From NCBI RefSeq assembly GCF_000585415.1, contig NZ_KK073876.1:2229810-2293809 (forward strand): DNA of 64,000 nt. Direction: 5' to 3'. Position numbers and translations under genes: made by a program. The stretch's first letter is position 1. Each line of letters begins with the position of its first letter. Positions 36,727 through 44,887 of this stretch are shown piece by piece. The stretch comes from Sphingomonas jaspsi DSM 18422. GTDB lineage: Bacteria; Pseudomonadota; Alphaproteobacteria; Sphingomonadales; Sphingomonadaceae. The notes under the pieces were generated by a model. The model ran no database searches, was not told the origin of the DNA, and saw only the letters and a program-made list of their open reading frames with translations.

Positions 36727-37326
36727 TCAGGCGCGGTAAAAGATATGCGCGCCGATTTTCTCGACCTTGGTCAGGTTGCGGCGCCATTTCGGCGCGACAT
36801 AGTCGGCGTGGTACCACATCACGTCCGACGGCAGCGCGGCCATAAGTTTCTTCGACGCGATCCGCGCGACCGCCTGCGCCCGGGCCCACGCTTCGCAATT
36901 GGGGTCGATGCGCGGGAAGCGGCCCGCGCGCACGAAACTGAACTGCGCCTTCTGCTTGACCACCCCGCACCAGCTGGTCGGATATTGGGCGCTGCTGGCG
37001 CGGTTCATCACCACATTGGCGACCGCCAGCTGGCCCTGAAGGCTTTCGCCCATCGCTTCGAAATAGACCGCGGTCGCAAGGCACTGTGCCTGCTCGTCCA
37101 GCGGATCGCCCTGCTTGTTGGCTTCGACCAGCTGGTCGAGCGTCGGTGCCGGTGCGCTCACCGCGTCGGCGACCGAATCCACGGTCTGGTTGACCGACGT
37201 CGCGACCGCGCGGACGATCGGCAGGTTGTTGGCCAGCGTCTGTCCCATCGCAGCGCTCGAGCCCAGGCCGACCACAAGGGCAACGGCAGCCAGCGACTTC
37301 GCGCCGGCACGCAACAAATTGTTCAA
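36727..37326 (-). CDS. SleB-like cell-wall hydrolase (Hydrolase_2)
   Basis: A 199-residue exported protein. The signal peptide AAVALVVGLGSSAAMG is followed by a linker. The catalytic domain begins AQCLATAVYFEAMGESLQGQLAVANVVMNR (two joined blocks: AVYFEAMGES and GQLAVANVVMNR), with the putative catalytic glutamate in YFEAMGE. This matches the SleB/CwlJ peptidoglycan lytic fold, which in alphaproteobacteria acts in wall turnover rather than germination. The C-terminus HADYVAPKWRRNLTKV also fits the family. Confidence 0.88.
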   Translation of the reverse strand: MNNLLRAGAKSLAAVALVVGLGSSAAMGQTLANNLPIVRAVATSVNQTVDSVADAVSAPAPTLDQLVEANKQGDPLDEQAQCLATAVYFEAMGESLQGQLAVANVVMNRASSAQYPTSWCGVVKQKAQFSFVRAGRFPRIDPNCEAWARAQAVARIASKKLMAALPSDVMWYHADYVAPKWRRNLTKVEKIGAHIFYRA

Positions 37327-37661
37327 TCTTCTCTCTAACCAAGGCGGCCGACCGACCGACAGGGGGAGGCGCCATCAATGGCGCCTGCACCGTCTGCGGC
37401 AGAGTACGTCCGTCTAGCCCCGGGATCGGGCCATCCCACCTCCTGGAACGCTCGTCGATCCGCTCGCTCGTTTAAATTGCTGCGGTGCACATAAAAGGGA
37501 CTGACAATCGTGCAAGTAAAGCAGGGACGAACCGAACCCATCGCGGGACGAACGACGGGAACCGATTGATTTTCCGCAATATTGGCCGCCCTTCACCACG
37601 TGCTTGAGCTAATTGCCGCGCTGCGCCATATCGCCACTTCGCAACGCAAAAGGGATGATCG
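37327..37661. other. Divergent intergenic region between sleB-like and EVE genes
   Basis: This 335-base gap holds no gene that I can support. It has a nine-base stem-loop at 37367-37386 (AGGCGCCAT, CA, ATGGCGCCT) in the presumed sleB-like leader. On the minus strand there is a possible sigma-70 promoter: TTGCAC (37510-37515), a 16-base spacer and TATGTG (37488-37493). The rest is unremarkable. Confidence 0.45.
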
Positions 37662-38078
37662 ATGGCCTATTGGCTGATGCGCTCCGAGCCAGACGTTTAT
37701 GGCTGGAACGACCTGGTGAAGGACGGCGGGACCGAATGGGACGGGGTGCGCAACTATACCGCGCGCAATTTCCTGAAAGAGATGAAGGCCGGAGACCTCG
37801 CCTTCTTCTACCACTCGAACACCGAAAAGGCGGCGGTCGGGGTGATGGAAGTGGTGCGGGAATGGCAACCCGACGGCGAACCCAACGCCAAGGGCGAGCG
37901 CATCTGGGCCAGCGTCCGCGTCGAACCGCGCGACCCGCTGGCGAAGCCGGTGACGCTGGAAGCGATCAAGGCCGAACCACGTCTCGAAAAGCTGGAAATG
38001 CTGCGCCAGTCGCGGCTCAGCGTGACGCCGGTGCGTTCCGACGAGTGGGCGGTGATCCTCGACATGGCGGGACGTTGA
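37662..38078 (+). CDS. EVE-domain (PUA-like) protein
   Basis: A 138-residue single EVE domain, the fold of thymocyte nuclear protein 1. Typical elements are YWLMRSEPDVYGW at the start, EWDGVRNYTARNFLKEMKAGD, and the conserved FFYHSNTEKAAVGVMEVVRE. EVE domains bind modified bases in nucleic acids; the bacterial ligand and role are unclear. The start is ATG 37662. No restriction or defence genes adjoin, so it looks like a housekeeping copy. Confidence 0.92.
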   Translation: MAYWLMRSEPDVYGWNDLVKDGGTEWDGVRNYTARNFLKEMKAGDLAFFYHSNTEKAAVGVMEVVREWQPDGEPNAKGERIWASVRVEPRDPLAKPVTLEAIKAEPRLEKLEMLRQSRLSVTPVRSDEWAVILDMAGR

Positions 38079-38178
38079 CCGCAGCCGTTTAACTTCACTA
38101 TCGGCTCACGAAATGCGCCTTTTTCGGCCGTTTGCGTGAACTTAGTCCACGCGCAGCCTGTCCGGAGGATAGGCGAGC

Positions 38179-38265
38179 ATGGACACCGCGACTTTTCACG
38201 GTCGTGACGTCGATCGCGCGAGCGACATCGGGAAAGTTCGACGGGTTCAAAGGAGCCGTCGATGA
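38179..38265 (+). pseudogene. 28-codon frame resembling the start of a PP2C-type phosphatase, truncated
   Basis: It opens with ATG and a GGAGG ten bases upstream. The peptide ends ASDIGKVRRVQRSRR; DIGKVRRV looks like the beginning of PP2C-type phosphatases, where DIG-VR-VNED is usual. The frame then stops in an ATGA that starts the next mini-frame. The resemblance covers only a few residues, so this is a weak inference of a truncated gene. Confidence 0.3.
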
Positions 38266-38381
38266 CGGTGACACAAGATCAGCGCTGTAGGACAGCGAAA
38301 AGCGGACAGTCCGCTATGGGTGGAAATCGGACATTAGCAAATGCCCACATGCAGCCCGGCGGGTTACATGCCTCCGGCTAG
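38262..38381 (+). CDS. 39-residue open frame, unrecognised
   Basis: ATG 38262 overlaps the preceding stop (ATGA) and has an excellent AGGAG six bases upstream. The peptide MTVTQDQRCRTAKSGQSAMG and the remainder match no family I know and run through the repeat at 38309. It may be a chance frame or a broken gene start. Confidence 0.25.
   Translation: MTVTQDQRCRTAKSGQSAMGGNRTLANAHMQPGGLHASG
38309..38337. repeat. Copy 1 of a roughly 30-base dispersed-type repeat
   Basis: Core GTCCGCTATGGGTGG then AAATCGGACATTAG. It aligns in the same orientation with 38572-38600, sharing CCGC-ATGGGT and CGGAC/CCGAC-TT blocks. Similar sequences are scattered in sphingomonad intergenic DNA, as I recall; not verified. 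Confidence 0.4.
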
Positions 38382-38546
38382 ACCTATGAGCAGAAGTCCG
38401 AACATCGAAAGAGAACCTGCTAGGGCAGGTATCCCCAATAGACCCTTAGCGGGTAAGGCGCTTTGGAAGTCGGCCTTTGCCTTTAGAAAACAGTAGACGA
38501 CGTTCCACGCAAGCAAGAGCCAAGCAACTATCAGAAGGGCTGTCAT
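38364..38546 (-). CDS. Possible 60-residue membrane protein
   Basis: Two hydrophobic helices, TALLIVAWLLLAWNVVYCFL (residues 2-21) and ALAGSLSMFGLLLIGLAGG (41-59), are joined by a polar loop. No convincing Shine-Dalgarno precedes ATG 38546. It lies in the AT-richer region, flanked by the two repeat copies, so it may be imported cargo. No family recognised. Confidence 0.4.
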   Translation of the reverse strand: MTALLIVAWLLLAWNVVYCFLKAKADFQSALPAKGLLGIPALAGSLSMFGLLLIGLAGGM

Positions 38547-38571
38547 AGCCCGATGCTACGGGCGCTATCGA

Positions 38572-38600
38572 ATGGCCGCAATGGGTCGTTTGCCGACGTT
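38572..38600. repeat. Copy 2 of the roughly 30-base repeat
   Basis: Core GGCCGCAATGGGTCG then TTTGCCGACGTTGA. It is a diverged direct copy of 38309-38337 and lies on the other side of the small membrane-protein frame. Confidence 0.4.
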
Positions 38601-38663
38601 GATCTCGGCTTACCGTCCAGTGGGAATGTCCAAAAGGGGCGGCCCACCAAGTCCTGATCAGCC

Positions 38664-40370
38664 TTAGCGCCGCGGCGGGCCCTTGCGGGGGCCTTTGCGG
38701 ATCGGCGGGCGGTTCTTCATCGGGTGGGGGCGCGGGCCGCGGGGGCGATCGCCGCCCTGGTCGGCGGGCGGCGGGCCGTCGGTCTGGTCGATCATCAGGC
38801 CTTCGTCCTCAGGCGCGATGACGGCCTTGCTGAGCGCTTTCCTGAACGCCGGGACCGAGCGCGCCGCGACTTCGAAATAGCTTTCGCTCGCCGCGATGCG
38901 GATGGCGCCGATGTCCTGGCGCGTCAGGTGGCCGTAGCGGCAGATCAGCGGCAGCAGCCAGCGCGCTTCGGCGCGGTGGCGGCGGCCGGCGTTGATGCGG
39001 AACCAGGTCGACCCTTCGAAGCCCGGACGCGGACCGGCGTCGCGCTGCGGCGCGTCGCGGCCACCGCTGACCAGGATGTCTTCGGGCGCGGGCAGGTCGG
39101 TCTTCAAGGTGCGGACGAGCGCGGCGGCGATTTCCGCCGGGGTCAGCGTCGCCATCAGCTGGTCGGCGAAGGCGCGATCGTCATCGTCCATCTCGACCGG
39201 CTGGGTCAGCTGTTCGAGCAGGCGGGCGCGGTCGCGGCTGCGGATTTCCTCGGGCAGCGGCGGGTCGATCCATTCGGGCGTGATCTTGGCCTGGCGCAGC
39301 AGCGCTTCGACATTGCGACGACGGCGGAACGGCACCAGCAGGACGGCGGTGCCCTTGCGGCCCGCGCGGCCGGTGCGGCCCGAGCGGTGCTGCAGCGCTT
39401 CCGGATCGCGCGGCAGTTCGACGTGGATGACGAGGCCGACCGAGGGAAGGTCGATGCCGCGCGCAGCGACGTCGGTGGCGACGCAGACGCGGGCACGACC
39501 GTCGCGGAGCGCCTGCAGCGCATTGTTGCGTTCCGACTGGCTATGTTCGCCCGACAGCGCGACGACCTGGAAGCCGCGCTCGTTAAGCAGCGCGTGAAGG
39601 CGGCGGACCGCGTCGCGGGTGGCGCAGAACAGGATCGCGGTTTCGGCTTCGTGGAAGCGCAGCAGGTTGACGACCGCATGTTCGATGTCGGTCGGGTTCA
39701 CGCTCACGCATTGGTAGGCGATGTCGGCGTGGCTTTCGCCCTGCGCGATGGTTTCGATGCGCAGCGAATCCTTCTGGTAGCGCTTGGCCAGCGCCTGGAT
39801 CGGGCGCGGCATGGTCGCCGAGAACAGCAAGGTGCGGCGGCCTTCCGGCGTCGCATCGAGGATTTCCTCCAGCTCTTCGCGGAAGCCCATGTCGAGCATC
39901 TCGTCGGCTTCATCGAGCACAACCACGCGCAGCTCGCTAAGATCGAGCGCGCCGCGCTCAAGATGGTCGCGCAGGCGCCCCGGGGTGCCGACGACGATAT
40001 GCGCCCCGCCCTGCAGCGCGCGGCGTTCCTTCATCGGGTCCATGCCGCCGACGCAGGTGACGATGCGCGCGCCGGCCTTGGCGTAAAGCCATTGCAGTTC
40101 CTTGCCGACCTGCAGCGCCAGTTCTCGCGTCGGGGCGATGACCAGGCCCAGCGGCAGATGGCTCCACGGCACCCGCTCGCCCTCGATCAGCTGGCCCGCC
40201 ATGGCGAGGCCGAAGGCGACCGTCTTGCCCGACCCGGTCTTGGCCGACACGACGAGATCACGGCCGTGCGCCTCTTCCTCGACCACCGCCGACTGGACGG
40301 TGGTGAGCGTGTCATAGCCGCGCTCGTCGAGGGCGGCGGCAAGGGTCGGGTGGACGTTGGGGTTGGTCAT
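38664..40370 (-). CDS. DEAD-box RNA helicase with DbpA RNA-binding domain
   Basis: A 568-residue helicase. Motif I is AKTGSGKT at residues 43-50. Motif Ia is PTRELALQVG, motif II is VLDEADEML, motif III is LFSATMP, and motif VI is HRSGRTGRAGRKG. The C-terminal domain FRINAGRRHRAEARWLLPLI is the DbpA-type RNA-binding domain that targets ribosomal RNA in DbpA proteins, followed by a basic tail KNRPPIRKGPRKGPPRR. A role in ribosome assembly or cold adaptation is likely. I use ATG 40370 by similarity; ATG 40379 is possible. A hairpin lies just upstream of the start. Confidence 0.92.
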   Translation of the reverse strand: MTNPNVHPTLAAALDERGYDTLTTVQSAVVEEEAHGRDLVVSAKTGSGKTVAFGLAMAGQLIEGERVPWSHLPLGLVIAPTRELALQVGKELQWLYAKAGARIVTCVGGMDPMKERRALQGGAHIVVGTPGRLRDHLERGALDLSELRVVVLDEADEMLDMGFREELEEILDATPEGRRTLLFSATMPRPIQALAKRYQKDSLRIETIAQGESHADIAYQCVSVNPTDIEHAVVNLLRFHEAETAILFCATRDAVRRLHALLNERGFQVVALSGEHSQSERNNALQALRDGRARVCVATDVAARGIDLPSVGLVIHVELPRDPEALQHRSGRTGRAGRKGTAVLLVPFRRRRNVEALLRQAKITPEWIDPPLPEEIRSRDRARLLEQLTQPVEMDDDDRAFADQLMATLTPAEIAAALVRTLKTDLPAPEDILVSGGRDAPQRDAGPRPGFEGSTWFRINAGRRHRAEARWLLPLICRYGHLTRQDIGAIRIAASESYFEVAARSVPAFRKALSKAVIAPEDEGLMIDQTDGPPPADQGGDRPRGPRPHPMKNRPPIRKGPRKGPPRR

Positions 40371-40400
40371 AAAATTCATTTCTTCAAATGGCGTTGCCGC

Positions 40401-40421
40401 CACGGGGAGTAAATCCCCGTG
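40401..40421 (-). promoter_or_regulatory. Stem-loop in the leader of the DEAD-box helicase
   Basis: CACGGGGA / TCCCCGTG is a perfect eight-base stem around GTAAA, about 31 bases upstream of the helicase start. It has no U-tract, so it is better read as a leader structure than a typA terminator. It could be a cold-sensitive or autoregulatory element, which is only an inference. Confidence 0.45.
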
Positions 40422-40529
40422 ACGTCGATCGGTTCTCGTTTCACTCGGCCGTCGTCCGGCCTTGCGCGTCTCTTCGCGCTGCTCCGGCGGCCCTTCGTGC
40501 CGGCGTCGCTACGCTCGGCGCGCTACGGC

Positions 40530-42347
40530 TTACGCGTTCTCGAGCTTGCGCGATTCCCGCTTACGCTCGTGCGGATCAAGGTGACGCTTGCGCAGGCGAA
40601 CGACCTTCGGGGTCACTTCGACAAGCTCGTCGTCCTGAATATAAGCGATGGCCTGTTCCAGGCTCATCTTGCGCGGCGGGGTCAGGCGAATGCCTTCGTC
40701 CTTGCCCGACGCGCGGAAGTTGGTCAGCTGCTTGGACTTGAGCGGATTGACCTCAAGATCCTGCGGCTTGGCATTTTCGCCGATGATCATGCCCTGGTAG
40801 AGCATGTCGCCGGGCGAGATGAACAGCACGCCGCGATCTTCCAGCGCGTTGAGCGCATAGGCGACCGCCGCGCCCTGCTCCATCGAGATCAGCGCGCCAT
40901 TCTGGCGACCGTCGATCTTGCCCTTGTGCGGACCGTATTTTTCGAACAGCCGGTTCATGATGCCGGTGCCGCGAGTGTCCGACAGGAATTCGCCGTGATA
41001 GCCGATCAGGCCGCGCGACGGGGCGCTGAAGGTCAGGCGGGTCTTGCCGCCGCCCGACGGGCGCATGTCGGTCATTTCCGCCTTGCGCATCGCCATCTTG
41101 TCGATGACCGTGCCCGAAAATTCGTCATCGACGTCGACGACGACGGTTTCATAGGGCTCTTCGCGGCCGTCGGGACCGTCGCGGAACAGCACGCGCGGAC
41201 GCGAGATGCCGAGTTCGAACCCTTCGCGGCGCAGCGTTTCGATAAGCACGCCAAGCTGGAGTTCACCGCGACCGGCGACTTCGAACGCTTCGCCGCCGGC
41301 GGTTTCGCTGACGCGGATCGCGACATTGCCTTCGGCTTCACGCTCCAGGCGTTCGCGGATCACGCGGCTCTGCACCTTGTCGCCGTCCTTGCCGGCGAAG
41401 GGCGAATCGTTGACCGCGAAGGTCATCGACAGCGTCGGCGGGTCGATTTCGCGGGCGTGGAGCGGTTCGCTGATCTGCGGGGTGCCGATGGTGTTCGACA
41501 CGGTCGCCTTTATCAGGCCGGCGATGGCGACGATGTCACCCGCCTTGGCCGACTGCACCGGCACGCGCTCAAGGCCTTCGAACGCGAACAGCTTCGACAC
41601 GCGGCCGTCTTCGACGACCTTGCCGTTGACGTCCATCGCGCGGATGGGATCGTTGACGTTGAGCGTGCCGCTTTCGATGCGGCCGGTCAGGATACGGCCG
41701 AGGAAGTTGTCGCGATCGAGCAAAGTCGCCAGCATCTTGAACTCGGCTTCGGTGTCGAGGCCGGGATCGGGCACATGGCCGACGATGGTTTCGAACAGCG
41801 GGGTGAGGTCGCCGTCGCGGACCGTGTCTTCCTTGCCGGCATAGCCCGCGCGGCCCGAGGCGTAGAGCACCGGGAAATCGAGCTGGTCGTCGTTGGCGTC
41901 GAGGTTGAGGAACAGTTCGAACACTTCGTCCAGCACTTCGGCCGGGCGCGCGTCGGGGCGGTCGATCTTGTTGACGACGACGATCGGACGCAGGCCGAGG
42001 CCAAGCGCCTTACCGGTCACGAACTTGGTCTGCGGCATCGGGCCTTCGGCGGCGTCGACCAGCAGGATGACGCCGTCGACCATGCTGAGGATGCGCTCCA
42101 CCTCCGCGCCGAAGTCGGCGTGGCCGGGGGTATCCACGATGTTGATGTGCGTGCCGTTCCATTCGACGCTGGTGCACTTTGCGAGAATCGTGATCCCGCG
42201 TTCCTTTTCGAGATCGTTCGAATCCATCGCGCGTTCTTCGACGCGCTGGTTTTCGCGGAAGGTGCCCGATTGGCGGAAAAGCTGGTCGACGAGCGTGGTT
42301 TTGCCATGATCGACGTGCGCGATGATCGCGACGTTACGCAGGTTCAT
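40530..42347 (-). CDS. typA: Translational GTPase TypA/BipA
   Basis: A 605-residue ribosome-binding GTPase of the EF-G type that aids ribosome assembly and stress adaptation. G1 [16 protein letters not shown]3 [15 protein letters not shown] and G4 [12 protein letters not shown] lie in the first 150 residues. The later [20 protein letters not shown] and [16 protein letters not shown] are diagnostic of the C-terminal domain of BipA. Length and start match the family. It is alone or weakly co-transcribed with the helicase downstream. Confidence 0.97.
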   Translation of the reverse strand: MNLRNVAIIAHVDHGKTTLVDQLFRQSGTFRENQRVEERAMDSNDLEKERGITILAKCTSVEWNGTHINIVDTPGHADFGAEVERILSMVDGVILLVDAAEGPMPQTKFVTGKALGLGLRPIVVVNKIDRPDARPAEVLDEVFELFLNLDANDDQLDFPVLYASGRAGYAGKEDTVRDGDLTPLFETIVGHVPDPGLDTEAEFKMLATLLDRDNFLGRILTGRIESGTLNVNDPIRAMDVNGKVVEDGRVSKLFAFEGLERVPVQSAKAGDIVAIAGLIKATVSNTIGTPQISEPLHAREIDPPTLSMTFAVNDSPFAGKDGDKVQSRVIRERLEREAEGNVAIRVSETAGGEAFEVAGRGELQLGVLIETLRREGFELGISRPRVLFRDGPDGREEPYETVVVDVDDEFSGTVIDKMAMRKAEMTDMRPSGGGKTRLTFSAPSRGLIGYHGEFLSDTRGTGIMNRLFEKYGPHKGKIDGRQNGALISMEQGAAVAYALNALEDRGVLFISPGDMLYQGMIIGENAKPQDLEVNPLKSKQLTNFRASGKDEGIRLTPPRKMSLEQAIAYIQDDELVEVTPKVVRLRKRHLDPHERKRESRKLENA

Positions 42348-42421
42348 TATCGATGTCCGTGAATTAGAGTTGGCGCGCCCCTACAGCAAAGCGCGCGATG
42401 CTGCAATGCAGCGACGGCCGA

Positions 42422-42835
42422 TTAGCGCGGCAGGCGTTCCAATATTTCGATCCCGCGTTCCAGCGCGCGCAGCTCGCTCGACGCCAGTTTTGCGAGGCGG
42501 CCCTGGAGGCTGCCGTCGGCGGCGGCTGGCTGCTGCATCAGGCGGCGTCCCTCGTCCGTCAGGCGCAGCTGGAGGCGGCGGCGGTTTTCGGGGTCTGCCT
42601 GTCGTTCGACCAGACCCTGTCGCACCAGCGCGTCGATTGCGCGGCTGACCGCGGGTGCGCCGCGCCCGACATGGTCGGCGACCTGGTTGAGCGTTGCCGG
42701 CGCCCTGGCGTCGACGGCGGCGAGGAGGTCGCGCTGCTGGCCCATCGCCTTGGCGGCCGCGGTGTCGCCGCCGAGCTGTTCGACCAGTCTTGCGAAGCGC
42801 GACGCTATGGTCGCCGGTGTTGCGTTCCCCCACAT
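42422..42835 (-). CDS. MarR-family transcriptional regulator
   Basis: A 137-residue winged-helix regulator. The segment ATLNQVADHVGRGAPAVSRAIDALVRQGLVERQADPENRR (blocks LNQVADHVGRGAPAVSRAID and ALVRQGLVERQADPENRRR) is the recognition helix and wing. I start it at ATG 42835; the upstream ATG 42886 would put the candidate operator inside the gene. It is divergent from an MFS transporter, a common MarR-efflux arrangement, so it probably represses that gene and itself. Confidence 0.85.
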   Translation of the reverse strand: MWGNATPATIASRFARLVEQLGGDTAAAKAMGQQRDLLAAVDARAPATLNQVADHVGRGAPAVSRAIDALVRQGLVERQADPENRRRLQLRLTDEGRRLMQQPAAADGSLQGRLAKLASSELRALERGIEILERLPR

Positions 42836-42861
42836 GAAGTTGAAGCTATCAAAGTTTTCGC

Positions 42862-42872
42862 ATTTGGCAAAT
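42862..42872. promoter_or_regulatory. Candidate MarR operator between marR-like gene and MFS gene
   Basis: ATTTGGCAAAT is a perfect 11-base inverted repeat in the 56-base AT-rich divergent gap. Its size and place fit a MarR-family binding site. Binding is not shown. Confidence 0.45.
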
Positions 42873-42891
42873 TTGTGAGCTAGCAAGAGTC

Positions 42892-44073
42892 ATGAGCCAG
42901 CGCACCGCCCTGCCCCGTACCGTCTGGATCCTGGGGATCGTCAGCCTGCTGATGGACCTGTCGAGCGAGATTTATCACGCGCTGTTGCCGGCGTTCCTGA
43001 CGGTCACGCTGGGCCTGCCGGTGGCGGCGATGGGCGCGCTGGACGGGGTTGCCGAAGCGACCGCCAACATGGCCAAGCTGGTCAGCGGGCGGCTGAGCGA
43101 CCGGCAGGCCAAGCGAAAGCCGTGGGTCCTGCTGGGCTATGGCATGGCAGCGCTGTCGAAGCCGCTGTTCCCGCTGGCGCAGGGCGTCATCCCGGTGCTC
43201 GGCGCGCGGTTCGTGGACCGGATCGGCAAAGGGATCAGGGGAGCACCGCGCGACGCCATGATCGCCGACGAAACGCCGCCCGAACTGCGCGGCGCGGCCT
43301 ATGGCCTCAGGCAATCGCTCGACACCGTCGGCGGATTCCTGGCGCCGATCCTGGCGGTCGGGCTGATGATCTGGCTGGCGAACGACATCCGGACGGTGTT
43401 CTGGATCGCGGTGGTGCCGGCGATCCTGTCCTTCCTGTTCGCCGCGACGATGCTGCACGAAACCGCGACCGGGCAGCCCATGCCGAAGGCGAAAATGGCG
43501 TTCGCCGGATTTCGGCGCTTAAGCGAACCGGTCAAGCGGCTGCTCGGCATCGGCTTCCTGTTCGGGGTCGCGCGCTTTTCGGAAAGCTTCCTCATTCTGA
43601 AGGCGATGGACGTGGGCCTGAGCGCACAATGGTCGCCGCTGGTGCTGGCGCTGTTCAGCCTCGCCTACCTACTGCTCGCTTATCCGGCAGGCGCGCTTAG
43701 CGACAAGGTATCGCCGCGCACCCTGCTGCTGGCGGGGATCGGTGTCCTGATCGGGGCCAATATGTTGCTGGCCGAAGCGACCAGCATCTGGGTGGTCGCG
43801 ATCGGCGTGGTGCTATGGGGCGCGCACATGGCGCTGACCCAGGGCATCTTCAGCCGGATGATCGCCGACGCCGCCCCTGACGATCAGCGCGCGACGAGTT
43901 TCGGCGCATTCTTTTTCGTCAGCGGCATTGCCGCGCTGATCGCGAGCCTGGCCGCGGGCCTGTTGTGGGATCGAGACGGGCCCGCGATGACCTTCATGGC
44001 GTCGAGCGGCGCGGCAGCGATCGCAGGCGCGATGCTGTTCCTGCTGCCCGACAAGGCGCTGAAGACCGACTAG
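42892..44073 (+). CDS. MFS transporter
   Basis: A 393-residue protein with about 12 transmembrane helices. The motif-A loop is SGRLSDRQAKRKPWVLLGYG near residues 64-83; GKGIRGAPRDAMIADETPP follows, characteristic of a distinct subgroup of MFS efflux-like proteins. The start is ATG 42892, divergent from the MarR-type gene. The substrate cannot be predicted. The stop shares CTAG with the cytochrome b561 gene. Confidence 0.88.
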   Translation: MSQRTALPRTVWILGIVSLLMDLSSEIYHALLPAFLTVTLGLPVAAMGALDGVAEATANMAKLVSGRLSDRQAKRKPWVLLGYGMAALSKPLFPLAQGVIPVLGARFVDRIGKGIRGAPRDAMIADETPPELRGAAYGLRQSLDTVGGFLAPILAVGLMIWLANDIRTVFWIAVVPAILSFLFAATMLHETATGQPMPKAKMAFAGFRRLSEPVKRLLGIGFLFGVARFSESFLILKAMDVGLSAQWSPLVLALFSLAYLLLAYPAGALSDKVSPRTLLLAGIGVLIGANMLLAEATSIWVVAIGVVLWGAHMALTQGIFSRMIADAAPDDQRATSFGAFFFVSGIAALIASLAAGLLWDRDGPAMTFMASSGAAAIAGAMLFLLPDKALKTD

Positions 44074-44618
44074 CGTCGGAAGGGCGGCATCCGTCCCGCA
44101 GTTGCGTCGCGGTCGACGAACATATGCTTGAGCGCCCCGCCGACGTGAAGCACGAACAGGCCGATCATGGCGAAGGCCAGCGGTTCGTGCACCTCGCCGA
44201 TGTCCGGGGTCGGAATGGTCGGGAATTTGAGGCCGCCGACGAGGTCGGTCATCGCGCCGCCCTTCGACACCAGCATCAGGCCGGTGAGCGGAAGCGCGAA
44301 CAGCAGGACGTAGAACAGGCGGTGCGTCCAAGTCGACACCGTCTGTTCCCACTGCGGCATCGTCGCCGGATAAGCGGGCGGCGGGTTCTTCAACCGCACC
44401 GCCAGCCGCACGATTGCCAGCAGCAGCAGCGCGACGCCCACCGACTTGTGGAGCGTGAACAATTGCGCCCGTTCCGGGCTGCCCTTCGGATAGTCGCCGA
44501 ATTCGAACCCAAGGTAGACCTGCCAGATGATCAGCGCGGCACTGAGCCAGTGGATAGCGGCCGTCGCGGTTGAGTAGCGCCCCATCTTGTCGTCGGCGGT
44601 CAGGATGTCGTCGGCCAT
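44070..44618 (-). CDS. Cytochrome b561
   Basis: A 182-residue four-helix di-haem b cytochrome of the bacterial CybB type. Candidate haem ligands are H23 (AAIHWLSA), H57 (TLHKSVGV), H144 (EVHEPLAF) and H158 (VLHVGGAL). It probably oxidises quinol or quenches superoxide at the inner membrane. The start is ATG 44618 with GGAG nine bases upstream. It is the last gene of the minus-strand acyl-CoA cluster, although a functional link is not evident. Confidence 0.9.
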   Translation of the reverse strand: MADDILTADDKMGRYSTATAAIHWLSAALIIWQVYLGFEFGDYPKGSPERAQLFTLHKSVGVALLLLAIVRLAVRLKNPPPAYPATMPQWEQTVSTWTHRLFYVLLFALPLTGLMLVSKGGAMTDLVGGLKFPTIPTPDIGEVHEPLAFAMIGLFVLHVGGALKHMFVDRDATAGRMPPFRR

Positions 44619-44644
44619 ATTTGGTCACTCCACTGGGATCGGGA

Positions 44645-44884
44645 TCAATCCCATTTGTTACCTGTCGCGCGCCACGCCGCAAGTCCCAGCCCGGCAGCCC
44701 CGGCAACGGCACCCGCGAAGGCCACCGCGAGGATGAGCCACTCACCCCATTGCGGCCATGGGTCATCGCCGAACAGGAACAGCCAAGCGACCCCCGCCGC
44801 GCCGCCGCCAAAGGTGATCAGCCCCGCCCAGCCGCCAATCCCGGCGGCCAGGGCGGTTAGCAGGATGCGAAGCCAGCGCGGCAT
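44645..44884 (-). CDS. Small membrane protein, unknown function
   Basis: A 79-residue protein with two or three hydrophobic stretches (LRILLTALAAGIGGWAGLIT, GVAWLFLFG and WLILAVAFAGAVAGAAGLGL) and a polar DDPWPQWGE loop. It begins four bases after the FadB-like stop and 26 bases before the cytochrome start, so it is probably co-transcribed. I do not recognise a family. Confidence 0.65.
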   Translation of the reverse strand: MPRWLRILLTALAAGIGGWAGLITFGGGAAGVAWLFLFGDDPWPQWGEWLILAVAFAGAVAGAAGLGLAAWRATGNKWD

Positions 44885-44887
44885 CGG

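Larger units (their letters stand above)
38079..38663. other. AT-richer scar region with short open frames and repeats
   Basis: A 585-base stretch between the EVE gene and the helicase. From about 38280 its base composition is clearly lower in G+C than the surroundings. It contains two tiny tandem frames, two inverted repeats (CGCTGT-AGG-ACAGCG at 38283-38297 and GCGGAC-A-GTCCGC at 38302-38314), two diverged copies of a roughly 30-base repeat, and a possible 60-residue membrane protein. It reads like the residue of insertion and deletion. Confidence 0.55.

Noticed and set aside
40422..40529. Terminator of typA in the gap before the helicase
   Set aside because: There is only a short GGCC-type repeat and no U-tract; not supportable.
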